A program made the position numbers and the translations under genes. A stretch of 64,000 nucleotides of DNA, from NCBI RefSeq assembly GCF_027922185.1, contig NZ_BSFE01000002.1:186001-250000 (forward strand). The letters run 5' to 3'. The notes beneath the pieces are model-generated. The model had not been told where the DNA came from. It worked only from the letters and a program-made list of their open reading frames with translations, and did no database searches. The DNA is from Maricaulis virginensis (GTDB lineage Bacteria > Pseudomonadota > Alphaproteobacteria > Caulobacterales > Maricaulaceae). Positions 16,081-24,840 of this stretch are shown here, in pieces. Every line of letters starts with the position of its first letter. The first letter of the stretch is position 1.

Positions 16081-16974
16081 ATGAATTACCGCCACGCCTT
16101 CCATGCCGGAAACTTCGCCGACGTGCTCAAGCACTGCGTTCTCGCCCTGTGCCTGGAGCATCTCAAGTCCAAGCCCAAACCCTTCCGGGTGATCGACACC
16201 CATGCCGGGATCGGCGGCTATGACCTCGCCTCCAGCGAGGCCGCGCGCTCGCCGGAATGGAAGGACGGGATCGGCCGCCTGCTGAACGCCGATCTGCCCG
16301 AGGCTGCTGCCGGGGCGCTGGCGCCGTATCTCGACGTGGTGCGCGCGCTCAATCCGGACGGTATGCGCCACTATCCCGGTTCGCCGGAAATCTCCGCCCG
16401 GCTGTCCCGCGCCGACGACCGCATCCATCTGTGCGAGCTGCACGAAGCCGACGCGAAGACGCTGGACGACCGCTATCGCCGCGATGCGCGTGTGAAGGTG
16501 GAGCGGCGCGACGGCTACAAGGCGCTGAAAAGCCTGCTGCCGCCGAAGGAAAAGCGCGGCCTGGTGCTGATCGATCCGCCCTTCGAGGATCGCGACGAGC
16601 TGGCGCATATGGCTGAGGCCGTCAACGGCGCGTTCGGACAATGGCCGACAGGCACCTATATCTTCTGGCGCTCGCTGAAGAATCTCTGGGCCGCCGACCG
16701 GTTCGACAACGGGCTTGCCGAATGGCTGATCGCCGAGAAGGGTATCGAGCCGGAGAAGATCCTGCGCGCCGACCTCTGGGTGCGCGACCTCGCCAGCGAG
16801 GGCAAGCTGGCCGGTGCCGGTGTCGTCGTCATCAACCCGCCCTTCACGCTGGAGGAAAAACTCCTCGGCCTCATGCCCTGGCTCGCCGACACCCTGGCCC
16901 AGGGCGACGGATACGGCTGGCGCGTCGATGGCGGCCTGACTGACGAGGATGTCGAGGAGGGGCTGGAGGAATAG
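16081..16974 (+). CDS. rlmJ: 23S rRNA (adenine(2030)-N6)-methyltransferase
   Basis: RlmJ methylates A2030 (E. coli numbering) of 23S rRNA. The 297-aa protein starts MNYRHAFHAGNFADVLKH, the highly conserved N-terminus of this family, followed by the AdoMet loop DTHAGIGGYD and the catalytic IDPPFE motif. The length is slightly above the E. coli enzyme. It stands alone; an inverted repeat pair follows it. Confidence 0.95.
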   Translation: MNYRHAFHAGNFADVLKHCVLALCLEHLKSKPKPFRVIDTHAGIGGYDLASSEAARSPEWKDGIGRLLNADLPEAAAGALAPYLDVVRALNPDGMRHYPGSPEISARLSRADDRIHLCELHEADAKTLDDRYRRDARVKVERRDGYKALKSLLPPKEKRGLVLIDPPFEDRDELAHMAEAVNGAFGQWPTGTYIFWRSLKNLWAADRFDNGLAEWLIAEKGIEPEKILRADLWVRDLASEGKLAGAGVVVINPPFTLEEKLLGLMPWLADTLAQGDGYGWRVDGGLTDEDVEEGLEE

Positions 16975-17004
16975 GGGCGGCGTCCCTGTTCAGCCAGATT
17001 TGTT

Positions 17005-17126
17005 TTCCCCGGACTTGTTCCGGGGCCTGCCAATGCCGATGACCCTGATGGGGATCGGTGACTGAGGGGCAACGCATTCAGAGCGACCTGTCTCCCGTGC
17101 CAGACCCCGGAACAAGTCCGGGGGAA
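17005..17126. repeat. REP-like inverted pair, type D (copy 2)
   Basis: TTCCCCGGACTTGTTCCGGG(G) at 17005-17025 and its near-exact reverse complement at 17105-17126 face each other across about 80 bases. Each arm also folds on itself (CCCCGGA...TCCGGGG). It fills most of the 277-bp gap between rlmJ and the ABC transporter. Confidence 0.75.
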
Positions 17127-17251
17127 GCAGACGGTCGCGAACAAAAAACTCAGGGAAAACCCGTCCTTCCGGGTTGAATCGCCCGCGACCCTTCCCAACT
17201 TAGGCGCTCCACGCCATTTTGGCCTCCCTTATCCGGAAGGCGCCTTTCCGC

Positions 17252-18175
17252 ATGTCTTCAATCATATCCATTTCGGGTCTCTCGAAGACCTATCAGGGCG
17301 GGTTTACCGCGCTGAAATCCGTCGATTTTGAAATCGAGAAGGGCGAGATCTTTGCCCTTCTGGGCCCGAACGGGGCCGGCAAGACGACGATGATCGGCAT
17401 TATCTGCGGTCTCGTCACGCCGACGACCGGCACGGTCACCGTCGACGGTCATGACATCCTGCGCGATTTCCGCCAGACGCGTTCGCGCATCGGCCTGGTA
17501 CCGCAGGAGATGTCGATCGACATGTTCGGCTCGGTGAAGGCGGCTGTGTCGTTTTCGCGCGGCCTGTTCGGCAAGGCGCCGGACCCGGCCTATGTCGAGC
17601 AGGTGCTGAAAGACCTGTCGCTGTGGGACAAGAAGGACTCGGAGATCCGCGCCCTGTCCGGCGGCATGAAGCGCCGGGTGATGATCGCCAAGGCGCTCGC
17701 CCACGAACCCGACATCCTCTTCCTCGACGAGCCCACGGCGGGCGTCGATGTCGAGCTGCGCCAGAGCATGTGGCAGGTCATCGGCCGGCTGCGCGAGCGC
17801 GGCGTCACCATCATCCTGACCACCCACTATATCGAGGAGGCCGAGCAGATGGCCGACCGTGTGGGGGTGATCAACAAGGGCGAGATCGTCGTGGTCGAGG
17901 AGACCGGCGCGCTGATGCACAAGATGGGGCAAAAGCGTCTCACCCTGCAGCTGGCCGAACCGCTCACCGAACTGCCCGAGGCGCTGAAGGCCGACGGGCT
18001 GGAACTGGCGGCCGATGGGACGGCGCTGCATTTCGACTATGACACCCAGGCCGAACGCACCGGCATCACCACGCTGCTTGCCCGCCTCAACGAGGCCGGC
18101 CTGTCCGTGCGCGACCTGGAAACCAGCCAGAGCTCTCTCGAGGAGATCTTTGTCGGCCTGGTGGGAGGCAAGTGA
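17252..18175 (+). CDS. ABC-2 type transporter, ATP-binding protein (YadG-like)
   Basis: The 307-aa protein is a single ABC domain with Walker A GPNGAGKT (38-45), Q-loop VPQE, signature LSGGMKRR, Walker B ILFLDEPTAGVD and the H-loop TTHY, plus a C-terminal extension of about 80 residues as in YadG/CcmA-type exporters. The ATG at 17252 is used; GGAAGG lies upstream. Its stop overlaps the permease start, so the two form one exporter. The substrate is unknown. Confidence 0.9.
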   Translation: MSSIISISGLSKTYQGGFTALKSVDFEIEKGEIFALLGPNGAGKTTMIGIICGLVTPTTGTVTVDGHDILRDFRQTRSRIGLVPQEMSIDMFGSVKAAVSFSRGLFGKAPDPAYVEQVLKDLSLWDKKDSEIRALSGGMKRRVMIAKALAHEPDILFLDEPTAGVDVELRQSMWQVIGRLRERGVTIILTTHYIEEAEQMADRVGVINKGEIVVVEETGALMHKMGQKRLTLQLAEPLTELPEALKADGLELAADGTALHFDYDTQAERTGITTLLARLNEAGLSVRDLETSQSSLEEIFVGLVGGK

Positions 18176-18936
18176 TGAATTTCCGCGCAATCGCAACCAT
18201 CTACCACGCCGAGATGGCCCGCACCGGCCGCACGCTGATGCAGTCGGTACTGGCGCCGGTGATCTCCACCTCGCTGTATTTTGTCGTCTTCGGCGCCGCC
18301 ATCGGTTCGCGCATCGAGGAGATTGACGGGGTCGGCTATGGCGCCTTCATCGTGCCGGGCCTGGTGATGATGATGATCCTGATGCAGAGCGTCTCCAACG
18401 CCGCCATCGGCATCTATTTCCCCAAATTCACCGGCACGGTCTACGAGATCCTCTCCGCACCCGTCTCGGCCTTCGAGATCGTTATCGGCTATGTCGGGGC
18501 AGCGGCGACCAAATCGCTCATTCTCGGCGTACTGGTGCTGGCCACGGCCGCCTTCTTCGTGCCGCTGGAGGTGCAGCATCCGTTCGCGATGCTGGCCTTC
18601 CTGGTGCTGACTTCGGTGACCTTCTCGCTGTTCGGCTTCATCATCGGCATCTGGGCCGACAATTTCGAACAGCTGAACATCGTGCCGATGCTGATCGTCA
18701 CGCCGCTGACCTTCCTGGGCGGCAGTTTCTACTCGATCTCGGTCCTGCCGCCCTTCTGGCAGACGGTCACCCTGTTCAACCCGGTCGTCTACCTGATCTC
18801 CGGTTTCCGCTGGAGCTTCTACGGCGTGTCCGATGTCGATGTCGGGATCAGCCTCGTGGCGATCCTCGGTTTCTTCCTCGCGTGCCTGGCGATCGCCTGG
18901 TGGATGTTCCGCACCGGCTACCGGCTGAAAAACTAG
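18172..18936 (+). CDS. ABC-2 type transporter, permease (YadH-like)
   Basis: The 254-aa membrane protein has six probable helices and the ABC-2 family hallmarks FIVPGLVMMMI in the second helix region and TPLTFLGGSFYS before the last helices. The start is either the GTG at 18172 or the ATG at 18175, both overlapping the stop of the ATPase gene. It would pair with that ATPase as a homodimeric exporter. Confidence 0.9.
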   Translation: MMNFRAIATIYHAEMARTGRTLMQSVLAPVISTSLYFVVFGAAIGSRIEEIDGVGYGAFIVPGLVMMMILMQSVSNAAIGIYFPKFTGTVYEILSAPVSAFEIVIGYVGAAATKSLILGVLVLATAAFFVPLEVQHPFAMLAFLVLTSVTFSLFGFIIGIWADNFEQLNIVPMLIVTPLTFLGGSFYSISVLPPFWQTVTLFNPVVYLISGFRWSFYGVSDVDVGISLVAILGFFLACLAIAWWMFRTGYRLKN

Positions 18937-18944
18937 GGCACGCA

Positions 18945-19859
18945 ATGTCACTGCAATACGACATCTATGATGTGTTTACGGGGCACCAATGGGCGGGCAA
19001 TGCGCTCGCTGTGGTGCATGGCGCAGACGCGCTCGACGATCATGCGATGCAGGCCATCGCCGCTGAATTCAACCTGTCCGAGACGGTCTTCATCACCGAG
19101 CCGAAAGGACGCGAGGCCGACTGGGGCCTGCGCATTTTCACGCCGACAAGCGAACTGCCCTTCGCCGGGCATCCGACCGTCGGCGCCACCGTCGCGCTGA
19201 CCCTGAAGAGCGATGCAAGGGAGGGCGATGTGCGCCGTTTCGTGCTGGAGGAAACCGTTGGCGACATCACTGCCGACGGCCGCCGCAACGGGCCGCGCCA
19301 CGGCTCCGCCCGCTTCTTCGTGCCGCGCCTGCCGGAGCAGATCGGCGATCTGCCGGAGTTTGACGGCATCGCCGCCGCGCTGGGGCTGAAACCGGGCGAT
19401 CTGATGGACACGTCGGTGCAGGGCGGTATCTGGTCGGCCGGTGTGCCGTTTGCCATCGTGCCGCTGCGCAATGCCGGGGCCCTGCAGTCGATCGCGCTCG
19501 ACCCTGTCGCCTTTGCCGACGTGTTTGGCGGCGAGCGGCCGGTCGGGGTCTATTGCGTGGTCAAGTCGAGCGAGACCGAACACACGACCGACTGGCGGAC
19601 GCGCATGTTCGCACCGCATCTGGGCATCATGGAAGACCCGGCGACCGGTGGCGCCGCCGCAGCCCTCTCCGGCCTGATCGCCGAACAGGCCGGGCTGGGC
19701 GATGGCGAGCATTCGGTCAGCCTCTATCAGGGCGTCGAGATGGGCCGGCCCAGCCATATCCGCCTGCGCCTGCGTATCGAGGCCTCACGGCTCACCGAGC
19801 TGATGATCGGCGGCGATGCGGTGAAAGTCGCCGAGGGCACCCTGCTGCTCGATCAGTAG
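18945..19859 (+). CDS. PhzF family isomerase/epimerase-like protein
   Basis: The protein (304 aa) has the diaminopimelate-epimerase-like fold of PhzF proteins: the start YDIYDVFTGHQWAGNALAVV, the catalytic-glutamate region NLSETVFI, the LPFAGHPTVGA loop, and the second-half DPATGGAAAAL loop. In PhzF the Glu in SET(V/A) is the acid/base. There are no other phenazine genes, so the substrate is unknown. It begins eight bases after the permease stop. Its last seven bases overlap the end of the convergent hydratase gene. Confidence 0.88.
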   Translation: MSLQYDIYDVFTGHQWAGNALAVVHGADALDDHAMQAIAAEFNLSETVFITEPKGREADWGLRIFTPTSELPFAGHPTVGATVALTLKSDAREGDVRRFVLEETVGDITADGRRNGPRHGSARFFVPRLPEQIGDLPEFDGIAAALGLKPGDLMDTSVQGGIWSAGVPFAIVPLRNAGALQSIALDPVAFADVFGGERPVGVYCVVKSSETEHTTDWRTRMFAPHLGIMEDPATGGAAAALSGLIAEQAGLGDGEHSVSLYQGVEMGRPSHIRLRLRIEASRLTELMIGGDAVKVAEGTLLLDQ

Positions 19860-20731
19860 GCGTCCTCGCCGGCCTCCCACCAGGGATACCAGGACGGCAT
19901 GTCTTCGGAGACGCGCAGCGGGAAGTCCGGCTGGCGCTTCTCCAGGAAGGACATCACGCCTTCCTTCGCGTCGGCGCCCATGCCGGCATGGAGAATGCCC
20001 TGGGTTTCGATGCGGTGGGCCTCCATCGGATGCGCCGCCCCCAGCATGCGCCAGGCCATGCGGCGCATCAGCGACACCGAGACCGGGGCGCACTTGTCGG
20101 CGATCAGACGGGCCCGCTCGCGCGCTTCCGCCATCAGGTCTTCCGCCGGTACGACCCGGGCTACCAGCCCGCTCTCGAAGGCTTCGGCGGCGTTGAAGGT
20201 CCGCCCGGTCAGTCCCCAGTCCATCGCGGTGGAAATCCCCACCACGCGCGGCAGGAACCAGCTGGCGCAACCGTCCCAGACAATGCCGCGCCTGGCGAAG
20301 GGGTAGGCGAATTTCGCCTCCATCGAGGCCAGCCGGATATCCATCGGCAGGATCATCGTCGCCCCGATGCCGACCGCCGCGCCATTGATGGCGCCGATCA
20401 CCGGCTTGACGCTGTCCCAGATGCGCAGGTTCAGCTTGCCGCCCCTGTCGCGCCATTTGGGATCTTCCGGATCGAATTCCCCGCTCTGGGTTTCGTCGGC
20501 GACCCGGTTGAACGTGTCGGCCCCCGTCGAGAGGTCGGCGCCCGCGCAGAAGGCCGGGGACTCGCCGGTGACGATGACGGCGCGGACATTGTCGTCGCCA
20601 TCGGCCTCGTCAAAGGCGGCGATGATCTCCTCGCCCATTTCCAGGGTAAAGGCATTCAGCCGGTGCGGCCGGTGCAGCGTGATCGTCGCGATCTGCTCGT
20701 CGACCGCATAGCGGATGGTCTCGAATGACAT
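19853..20731 (-). CDS. Enoyl-CoA hydratase/isomerase family protein
   Basis: The 292-aa crotonase-fold protein has the CoA-binding HRPHRLNAFT strand, the oxyanion-hole segment AFCAGADLS, and the second one GAINGAAVGIGATMILPMD. The position after the second glycine helix, RRGIVWDGCASWFLPR, holds Asp rather than one of the usual Glu residues, so hydratase chemistry is not certain; other crotonase reactions are possible. The start is the ATG at 20731. The MFS transporter gene ends just upstream within 50 bases of this start. Confidence 0.85.
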   Translation of the reverse strand: MSFETIRYAVDEQIATITLHRPHRLNAFTLEMGEEIIAAFDEADGDDNVRAVIVTGESPAFCAGADLSTGADTFNRVADETQSGEFDPEDPKWRDRGGKLNLRIWDSVKPVIGAINGAAVGIGATMILPMDIRLASMEAKFAYPFARRGIVWDGCASWFLPRVVGISTAMDWGLTGRTFNAAEAFESGLVARVVPAEDLMAEARERARLIADKCAPVSVSLMRRMAWRMLGAAHPMEAHRIETQGILHAGMGADAKEGVMSFLEKRQPDFPLRVSEDMPSWYPWWEAGEDAY

Positions 20732-20780
20732 GGGCGTCCTCCCTCTTGCCGCCCAGCATGACCGGCCGGGGCGGGCAGGG

Positions 20781-22025
20781 CTAGTCTTCCCAGTCCTCGA
20801 CCACTGCAAACAGTTTGCGGCGCTCGGTGATGTAGACGATCACCAGCGCGATCGCCGACATCGCCGCTTGGCCGGCAATCAGCGGCACGGGCGTGCCGTC
20901 ATAGAGATGGCCGATATAGCCGCCGATCGCCGCGCCCACCACGCCGGTCACGAAGCCATAGGCCGCCGAGGCCGTGCCGGCGATATGACCCACCGGCTCC
21001 ATCGCCAGGGCCGAGAAGTTGGCCGCGATCAGCCCCATGAAGGCCATCGCCGAGGCCAGCAGCACCAGGAAGACGTAGAGATTGTCGACGCCGGACATCA
21101 GGATGATCGTGTGCACGATGCTGATCACGGTGAAGGCGACGAGGGCGCCGTGCGACAGGCGCCGCTGGCCCACCCGCATCACCAGCCGGGAATTGGCATA
21201 GCTGGTCACACCGATCCCGCCCGCAATCACGGCGAAGGCGAGGGGGAAATGGGCGTCGGACAGGCCGAAATGGTCGACAAAGACCTGTTGCGACGTGCCC
21301 AGGAAGCCGTAGAGCCCGCCGAAGAAGGGCATGGCGGCCAGCGTATAGCCCACCATCAGCCGGTGACGGGTGGTCTCCATGAAAGTCGAGATGGTCGATT
21401 TCAGCCGCAACGGTACCCGGTATTCCGGATGCAGGGTTTCGGGCAAGCGCATGTGCAGCCAGGCGATCAGGCCGATGCCGAACAGGATCAGGAAGCCGAA
21501 CACCCAGCGCCAGGGGGCAAAGGTCAGGATGATCTGGCCCAGCGTCGGGGCCAGAACCGGCACGGCCATGAAGGCGGTCATCACCATCGACATCACCTCG
21601 GCCATGCGCCGGCCGGAGGTGAGGTCGCGTGCGATGGCCACGCCGATTACACGGCAGGCGGCCGCCGCGGCGCCCTGGAAGAAACGCGCGACCAGCAGCA
21701 GGCTGTAGGAGGGTGAGAAGGTACAGATCACGCTCATCAGGATGAAGAAGACGAGCGACCAGATAATCACCGGCTTGCGGCCGAACCGGTCCGACAGCGG
21801 GCCGTAGAACAGCTGTGCTGCGCCGAAGCCGGCCAGATAGCTGGTGATCACGAATTGCTGGTCGTTCGCCTGCGCCACGCCGAGATCACCGGCGATATCG
21901 TCCAGCGCCGGCAGCATCATGTCGATCGCCAGGGCCACGACGGAGGTCATCGCCACCAGGAGCGCAACGAGTTCGAACAGCGGAAGCGGCAGCGTCTCGC
22001 CCGCCGGGCGTTTCGGTGAAGTCAT
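20781..22025 (-). CDS. Bcr/CflA family multidrug efflux transporter (MFS)
   Basis: A 414-aa major-facilitator protein with 12 probable helices. Markers are the DMMLPALDDIAGDLG segment in the first loop, the motif-A sequence GPLSDRFGRKP between helices 2 and 3, and RFFQGAAAAA in helix 4, all typical of the Bcr/CflA drug:H+ antiporter group. It lies 49 bases upstream of the enoyl-CoA hydratase start on the same strand. Confidence 0.9.
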   Translation of the reverse strand: MTSPKRPAGETLPLPLFELVALLVAMTSVVALAIDMMLPALDDIAGDLGVAQANDQQFVITSYLAGFGAAQLFYGPLSDRFGRKPVIIWSLVFFILMSVICTFSPSYSLLLVARFFQGAAAAACRVIGVAIARDLTSGRRMAEVMSMVMTAFMAVPVLAPTLGQIILTFAPWRWVFGFLILFGIGLIAWLHMRLPETLHPEYRVPLRLKSTISTFMETTRHRLMVGYTLAAMPFFGGLYGFLGTSQQVFVDHFGLSDAHFPLAFAVIAGGIGVTSYANSRLVMRVGQRRLSHGALVAFTVISIVHTIILMSGVDNLYVFLVLLASAMAFMGLIAANFSALAMEPVGHIAGTASAAYGFVTGVVGAAIGGYIGHLYDGTPVPLIAGQAAMSAIALVIVYITERRKLFAVVEDWED

Positions 22026-22120
22026 GGCGGTCTCCGGGGATCGGGCGCAGAACAGCGCTCCCCTTCACATGCGACTTGCGGCCTGAAAGTGCAAGTCGTG
22101 CGCATGCATGCCTGACCGGC

Positions 22121-22558
22121 TTATTCGTATGGCGAATAGAAAAGCTGCAGCTGGAAACTCTTGGCGATCCGGTTGGCGCGATCGAGGAAGGCGGCCTTGG
22201 CGGCCTCGCTCGCACCGATCTCGTCAAGCGTCTGCTCGAACAGGCCTAGCCAGCGGGCAAAGTGCTCCGGCGCGATATCGGGTTTCAGCTTCACATGCGC
22301 CGGCATGGGCCGTCCGGAATAGCCGCCGTCATGGAAGACGATGGCGGACCAGAAGCGCTTCATCGTGTCCAGATGCGGCTCCCACGTGTCGCCGATCGCC
22401 TTCTCGAAGATCGGACCGAGATCCGCATCGGCCCGGACATGTCCGTAGAAGGTATCGACCAGATCGGAGACGGTCCGGGCGGTGATGCCCATAGCGGCCG
22501 CTTCGGCGCGGGCCGCCTCGCGGGCCTCTGTGGCGCGGAGAGAATAATTCGCAGACAT
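22121..22558 (-). CDS. Group III truncated haemoglobin
   Basis: The 145-aa protein has the truncated-globin helix pattern: LVDTFYGHVRADADLGPIFE (B-C-D region with Tyr), WEPHLDTMKRFWSAIVF (E helix), and PAHVKL..IAPEHFARWLGLF with the likely proximal His in EHF. Group III members bind O2 or NO. An unusual feature is the 15-20 residue helical N-terminal extension. It stands alone between the efflux gene and ychF. Confidence 0.85.
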   Translation of the reverse strand: MSANYSLRATEAREAARAEAAAMGITARTVSDLVDTFYGHVRADADLGPIFEKAIGDTWEPHLDTMKRFWSAIVFHDGGYSGRPMPAHVKLKPDIAPEHFARWLGLFEQTLDEIGASEAAKAAFLDRANRIAKSFQLQLFYSPYE

Positions 22559-22613
22559 GACGCCTCACTTAGGCAGCTCGGCGTCCGATTGCGATGCGGT
22601 GGTCTGACGCAGA

Positions 22614-23711
22614 TCAGACGTTGAAGCGGAAATGCATCACATCGCCGTCCTTGACGATGTATTCCTTGCCTTCCGCCCGCATCTTGCCGGCTTCCTTGGC
22701 CGCGCTTTCACCGCCGCAGGCGACGAAATCCTCGTAGGGGATCGTCTCCGCGCGGATAAAGCCCTTCTCGAAATCGCCGTGGATGACGCCGGCCGCCTGG
22801 GGGGCGGTCCAGCCTTCGCGGATCGTCCAGGCGCGCGCTTCCTTCGGACCGACGGTGAAGTAGGTCTGCAGGTCCAGGAGCTTGTAGCCGGTGTGGATCA
22901 GGCGATCGAGACCGGCCTCTTCCAGGCCCAGCGTCTCGAGATATTCCGCGCGCTCCTCGTCCTCGAGCAGGGCCAGCTCGCTCTCGATCTTGGCCGAGAT
23001 CACGACGGCTTCGGCGCCTTCTTCCTCGGCGCGCTTGAAGACGAGTTCGGAATAGGCATTGCCGGTGGCGGCGGAGTCTTCATCGACATTGGCGATGAAC
23101 AGGACGGGCTTGGTGGTCAGCAGCTGCAGGCCGCGCCAGGCCTTGCGCTCTTCCTTGGGCACCTCGGCAAAGCGTGCCGGGCGGCCATTGTTCAGCTGTT
23201 CAAGGGCCAGGTCGATCAGGGACAGGGTGGCCTTCGCCTCCTTGTCGCCGGTCTTCGCCTTCTTTTCCAGATTGGCGCGGCGCTTCTCCAGGCTTTCCAG
23301 GTCGGCCAGCATCAGCTCGGTCTCGACCGTTTCCAGATCGGCGAGCGGGTCGATCTTGTTGGCGACGTGGGTGACGTCGTCATCGTCGAAACAGCGCAGC
23401 ACATAGGCGATGGCATCGGTCTCGCGGATATTCGCGAGGAACTGGTTGCCCAGGCCTTCACCCTTGGACGCGCCGGCCACAAGGCCCGCGATATCGACGA
23501 AATTCATCCGCGCCGGGATGATTTCCTTGGACCCGGCTATCTCGGCCAGTTTTTTCAGGCGGGGTTCCGGCACGGCGACATCGCCGACATTCGGCTCGAT
23601 CGTGCAGAAGGGATAATTCGCCGCCTGCGCCGCCGCCGTCTGGGTGAGGGCGTTGAACAGGGTCGACTTGCCGACATTCGGCAGACCGACGATGCCGCAT
23701 TTGAATCCCAT
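22614..23711 (-). CDS. ychF: Redox-regulated P-loop ATPase YchF (OLA1 family)
   Basis: A 365-aa Obg-related protein that prefers ATP. It begins MGFKCGIVGLPNVGKST (G1 loop), has the switch region AGLVAGASKGEGLGNQFLA, a coiled-coil insert around 130-200, and the C-terminal TGS-like domain (TYFTVGPKEARAWTIREG). It interacts with ribosomes in other bacteria. It precedes pth in many proteobacteria; here a 425-bp repeat-filled gap separates the two. Confidence 0.96.
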   Translation of the reverse strand: MGFKCGIVGLPNVGKSTLFNALTQTAAAQAANYPFCTIEPNVGDVAVPEPRLKKLAEIAGSKEIIPARMNFVDIAGLVAGASKGEGLGNQFLANIRETDAIAYVLRCFDDDDVTHVANKIDPLADLETVETELMLADLESLEKRRANLEKKAKTGDKEAKATLSLIDLALEQLNNGRPARFAEVPKEERKAWRGLQLLTTKPVLFIANVDEDSAATGNAYSELVFKRAEEEGAEAVVISAKIESELALLEDEERAEYLETLGLEEAGLDRLIHTGYKLLDLQTYFTVGPKEARAWTIREGWTAPQAAGVIHGDFEKGFIRAETIPYEDFVACGGESAAKEAGKMRAEGKEYIVKDGDVMHFRFNV

Positions 23712-23797
23712 GATGGATGTCCCTTGCTGGTCCGAGCGCGCCTTATAAGAAGAATGGGCCGCGGGGTCGACTGCCGTGTCAGTGGGGGGAGAGGTTT

Positions 23798-24114
23798 CTT
23801 CCCCACGCGTGGGGAAGTGGGCCGATGCGCAGCATCGGGTCGCCGGAAATACTTTCTTCTTTCCCCGGACCCGGTTCCGGGGCCCGGCACAAGAAGGCGT
23901 TTGTGTTCAGGCCGTCCGCAATCACAGGCCCCGGCAAACGGCCGGGGAAAGCGTGTCCGGGGTGAAGGCCCCAACCCTTTCGCTGCCGGCCGGTTTCAGC
24001 ATGCCTGCGCAGATCATCTGCCGGGGCGGAGCTTGTCTCGAACACGATACCGCTGATGCGGCGCCCCTTCGTCTCGCCGCTTGGCGGCGATCCACCTCCC
24101 CGTGGAATGGGGAG
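23798..24114. repeat. Compound repeat: type B ends enclosing a type D inverted pair
   Basis: The ychF-pth gap (23712-24136) has no gene. CTTCCCCACGCGTGGGGAAG at 23798-23817 and CCTCCCCGTGGAATGGGGAGG at 24094-24114 are the two end hairpins of a type B element. Between them is a type D pair: TTCCCCGG...TTCCGGGG at 23861-23883 and GGCCCCGG...CCGGGGAAA at 23927-23950. This looks like one repeat inserted in, or joined to, another. Confidence 0.6.
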
Positions 24115-24136
24115 GAAAAGCAATCGGGCGACCTGC

Positions 24137-24742
24137 CTAAACCTCGTCCGGCCGTCCGCGCTTTGCCGGCTCCGGTGCGGGCGCCTTGTGCGTCACGCGG
24201 GTCTGGAAAGCGTCGAATTCGCCCCTGGCCAGCAGGTCGAGACTGTCGGCGATCGCGTCCAGCAGGTCGATCAGCCAGTCTTCCTCGGACTTGGCGAAGT
24301 CGGAGAGGACATAGCCGGTGACCCGGCCCTTGTCGCCGGGGTGGCCGATGCCGATACGGGCGCGGCGGAAGTCCGGGCCGATCTGGGCGGTGATCGACTT
24401 GATGCCGTTATTGCCGGCGGCGCCGCCGCCGGTCTTCATGCGGAACTTGCCGGGCGCCAGGTCCAGCTCGTCGTGGAAGACGACAACATTCTCCGGCGGA
24501 ACCCTGTAGAAGTTCGCGGCCTCGCCGACAGCGTGTCCGGAATTGTTGTAGAAGGTCTGCGGCTTGAGCAGGAGCAGCTTCTGCGAGCCGATCACCAGTT
24601 CGCAGGCCTGGCTCTGGAAGCGCTTGCGCCAGGGCCCGGCGCTCCAGGCATGGGCAATCACGTCCAGTGCCATGAAGCCGACATTGTGCCGGTTGCGCAG
24701 GTATTTCGGTTCGTAATTGCCGAGGCCGGCGAGGATCATCAT
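24137..24742 (-). CDS. pth: Peptidyl-tRNA hydrolase
   Basis: Pth cleaves peptidyl-tRNAs released from stalled ribosomes. The 201-aa protein has the catalytic region RNRHNVGFMALD (His20 of the E. coli enzyme), the KPQTFYNNSG loop and the FHDELDLAPGKFRMKTGGG segment with the catalytic Asp. One oddity is GLGNYEP near the N-terminus, where almost all Pth have GLGNPG or GLGNPE; the Asn is kept, the Pro is replaced by Tyr. The C-terminal tail is basic and proline-rich. It follows rplY on the same strand. Confidence 0.95.
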   Translation of the reverse strand: MMILAGLGNYEPKYLRNRHNVGFMALDVIAHAWSAGPWRKRFQSQACELVIGSQKLLLLKPQTFYNNSGHAVGEAANFYRVPPENVVVFHDELDLAPGKFRMKTGGGAAGNNGIKSITAQIGPDFRRARIGIGHPGDKGRVTGYVLSDFAKSEEDWLIDLLDAIADSLDLLARGEFDAFQTRVTHKAPAPEPAKRGRPDEV

Positions 24743-24779
24743 CGGCGTCTGCTCCCGTCATTGCGCAGGCCGGATATGA

Positions 24780-24811
24780 AATCAGCGAAGCCGGGCCCGG
24801 CTTCGCTGATT
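24780..24811. terminator. Perfect 32-base palindrome between rplY and pth
   Basis: AATCAGCGAAGCCGGG is followed at once by its exact reverse complement. The hairpin would have a 14-bp stem. The minus strand has only TTT after it, so it may attenuate rather than fully end transcription between rplY and pth. Confidence 0.5.
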
Positions 24812-24840
24812 GTACGCTCCAGAAATGTCGCGGCGAGTGA

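Noticed and set aside
18945..19859. Phenazine biosynthesis locus
   Set aside because: Only a PhzF-like protein is present; no phzA-E/G homologues. PhzF-like proteins occur widely without phenazine production.
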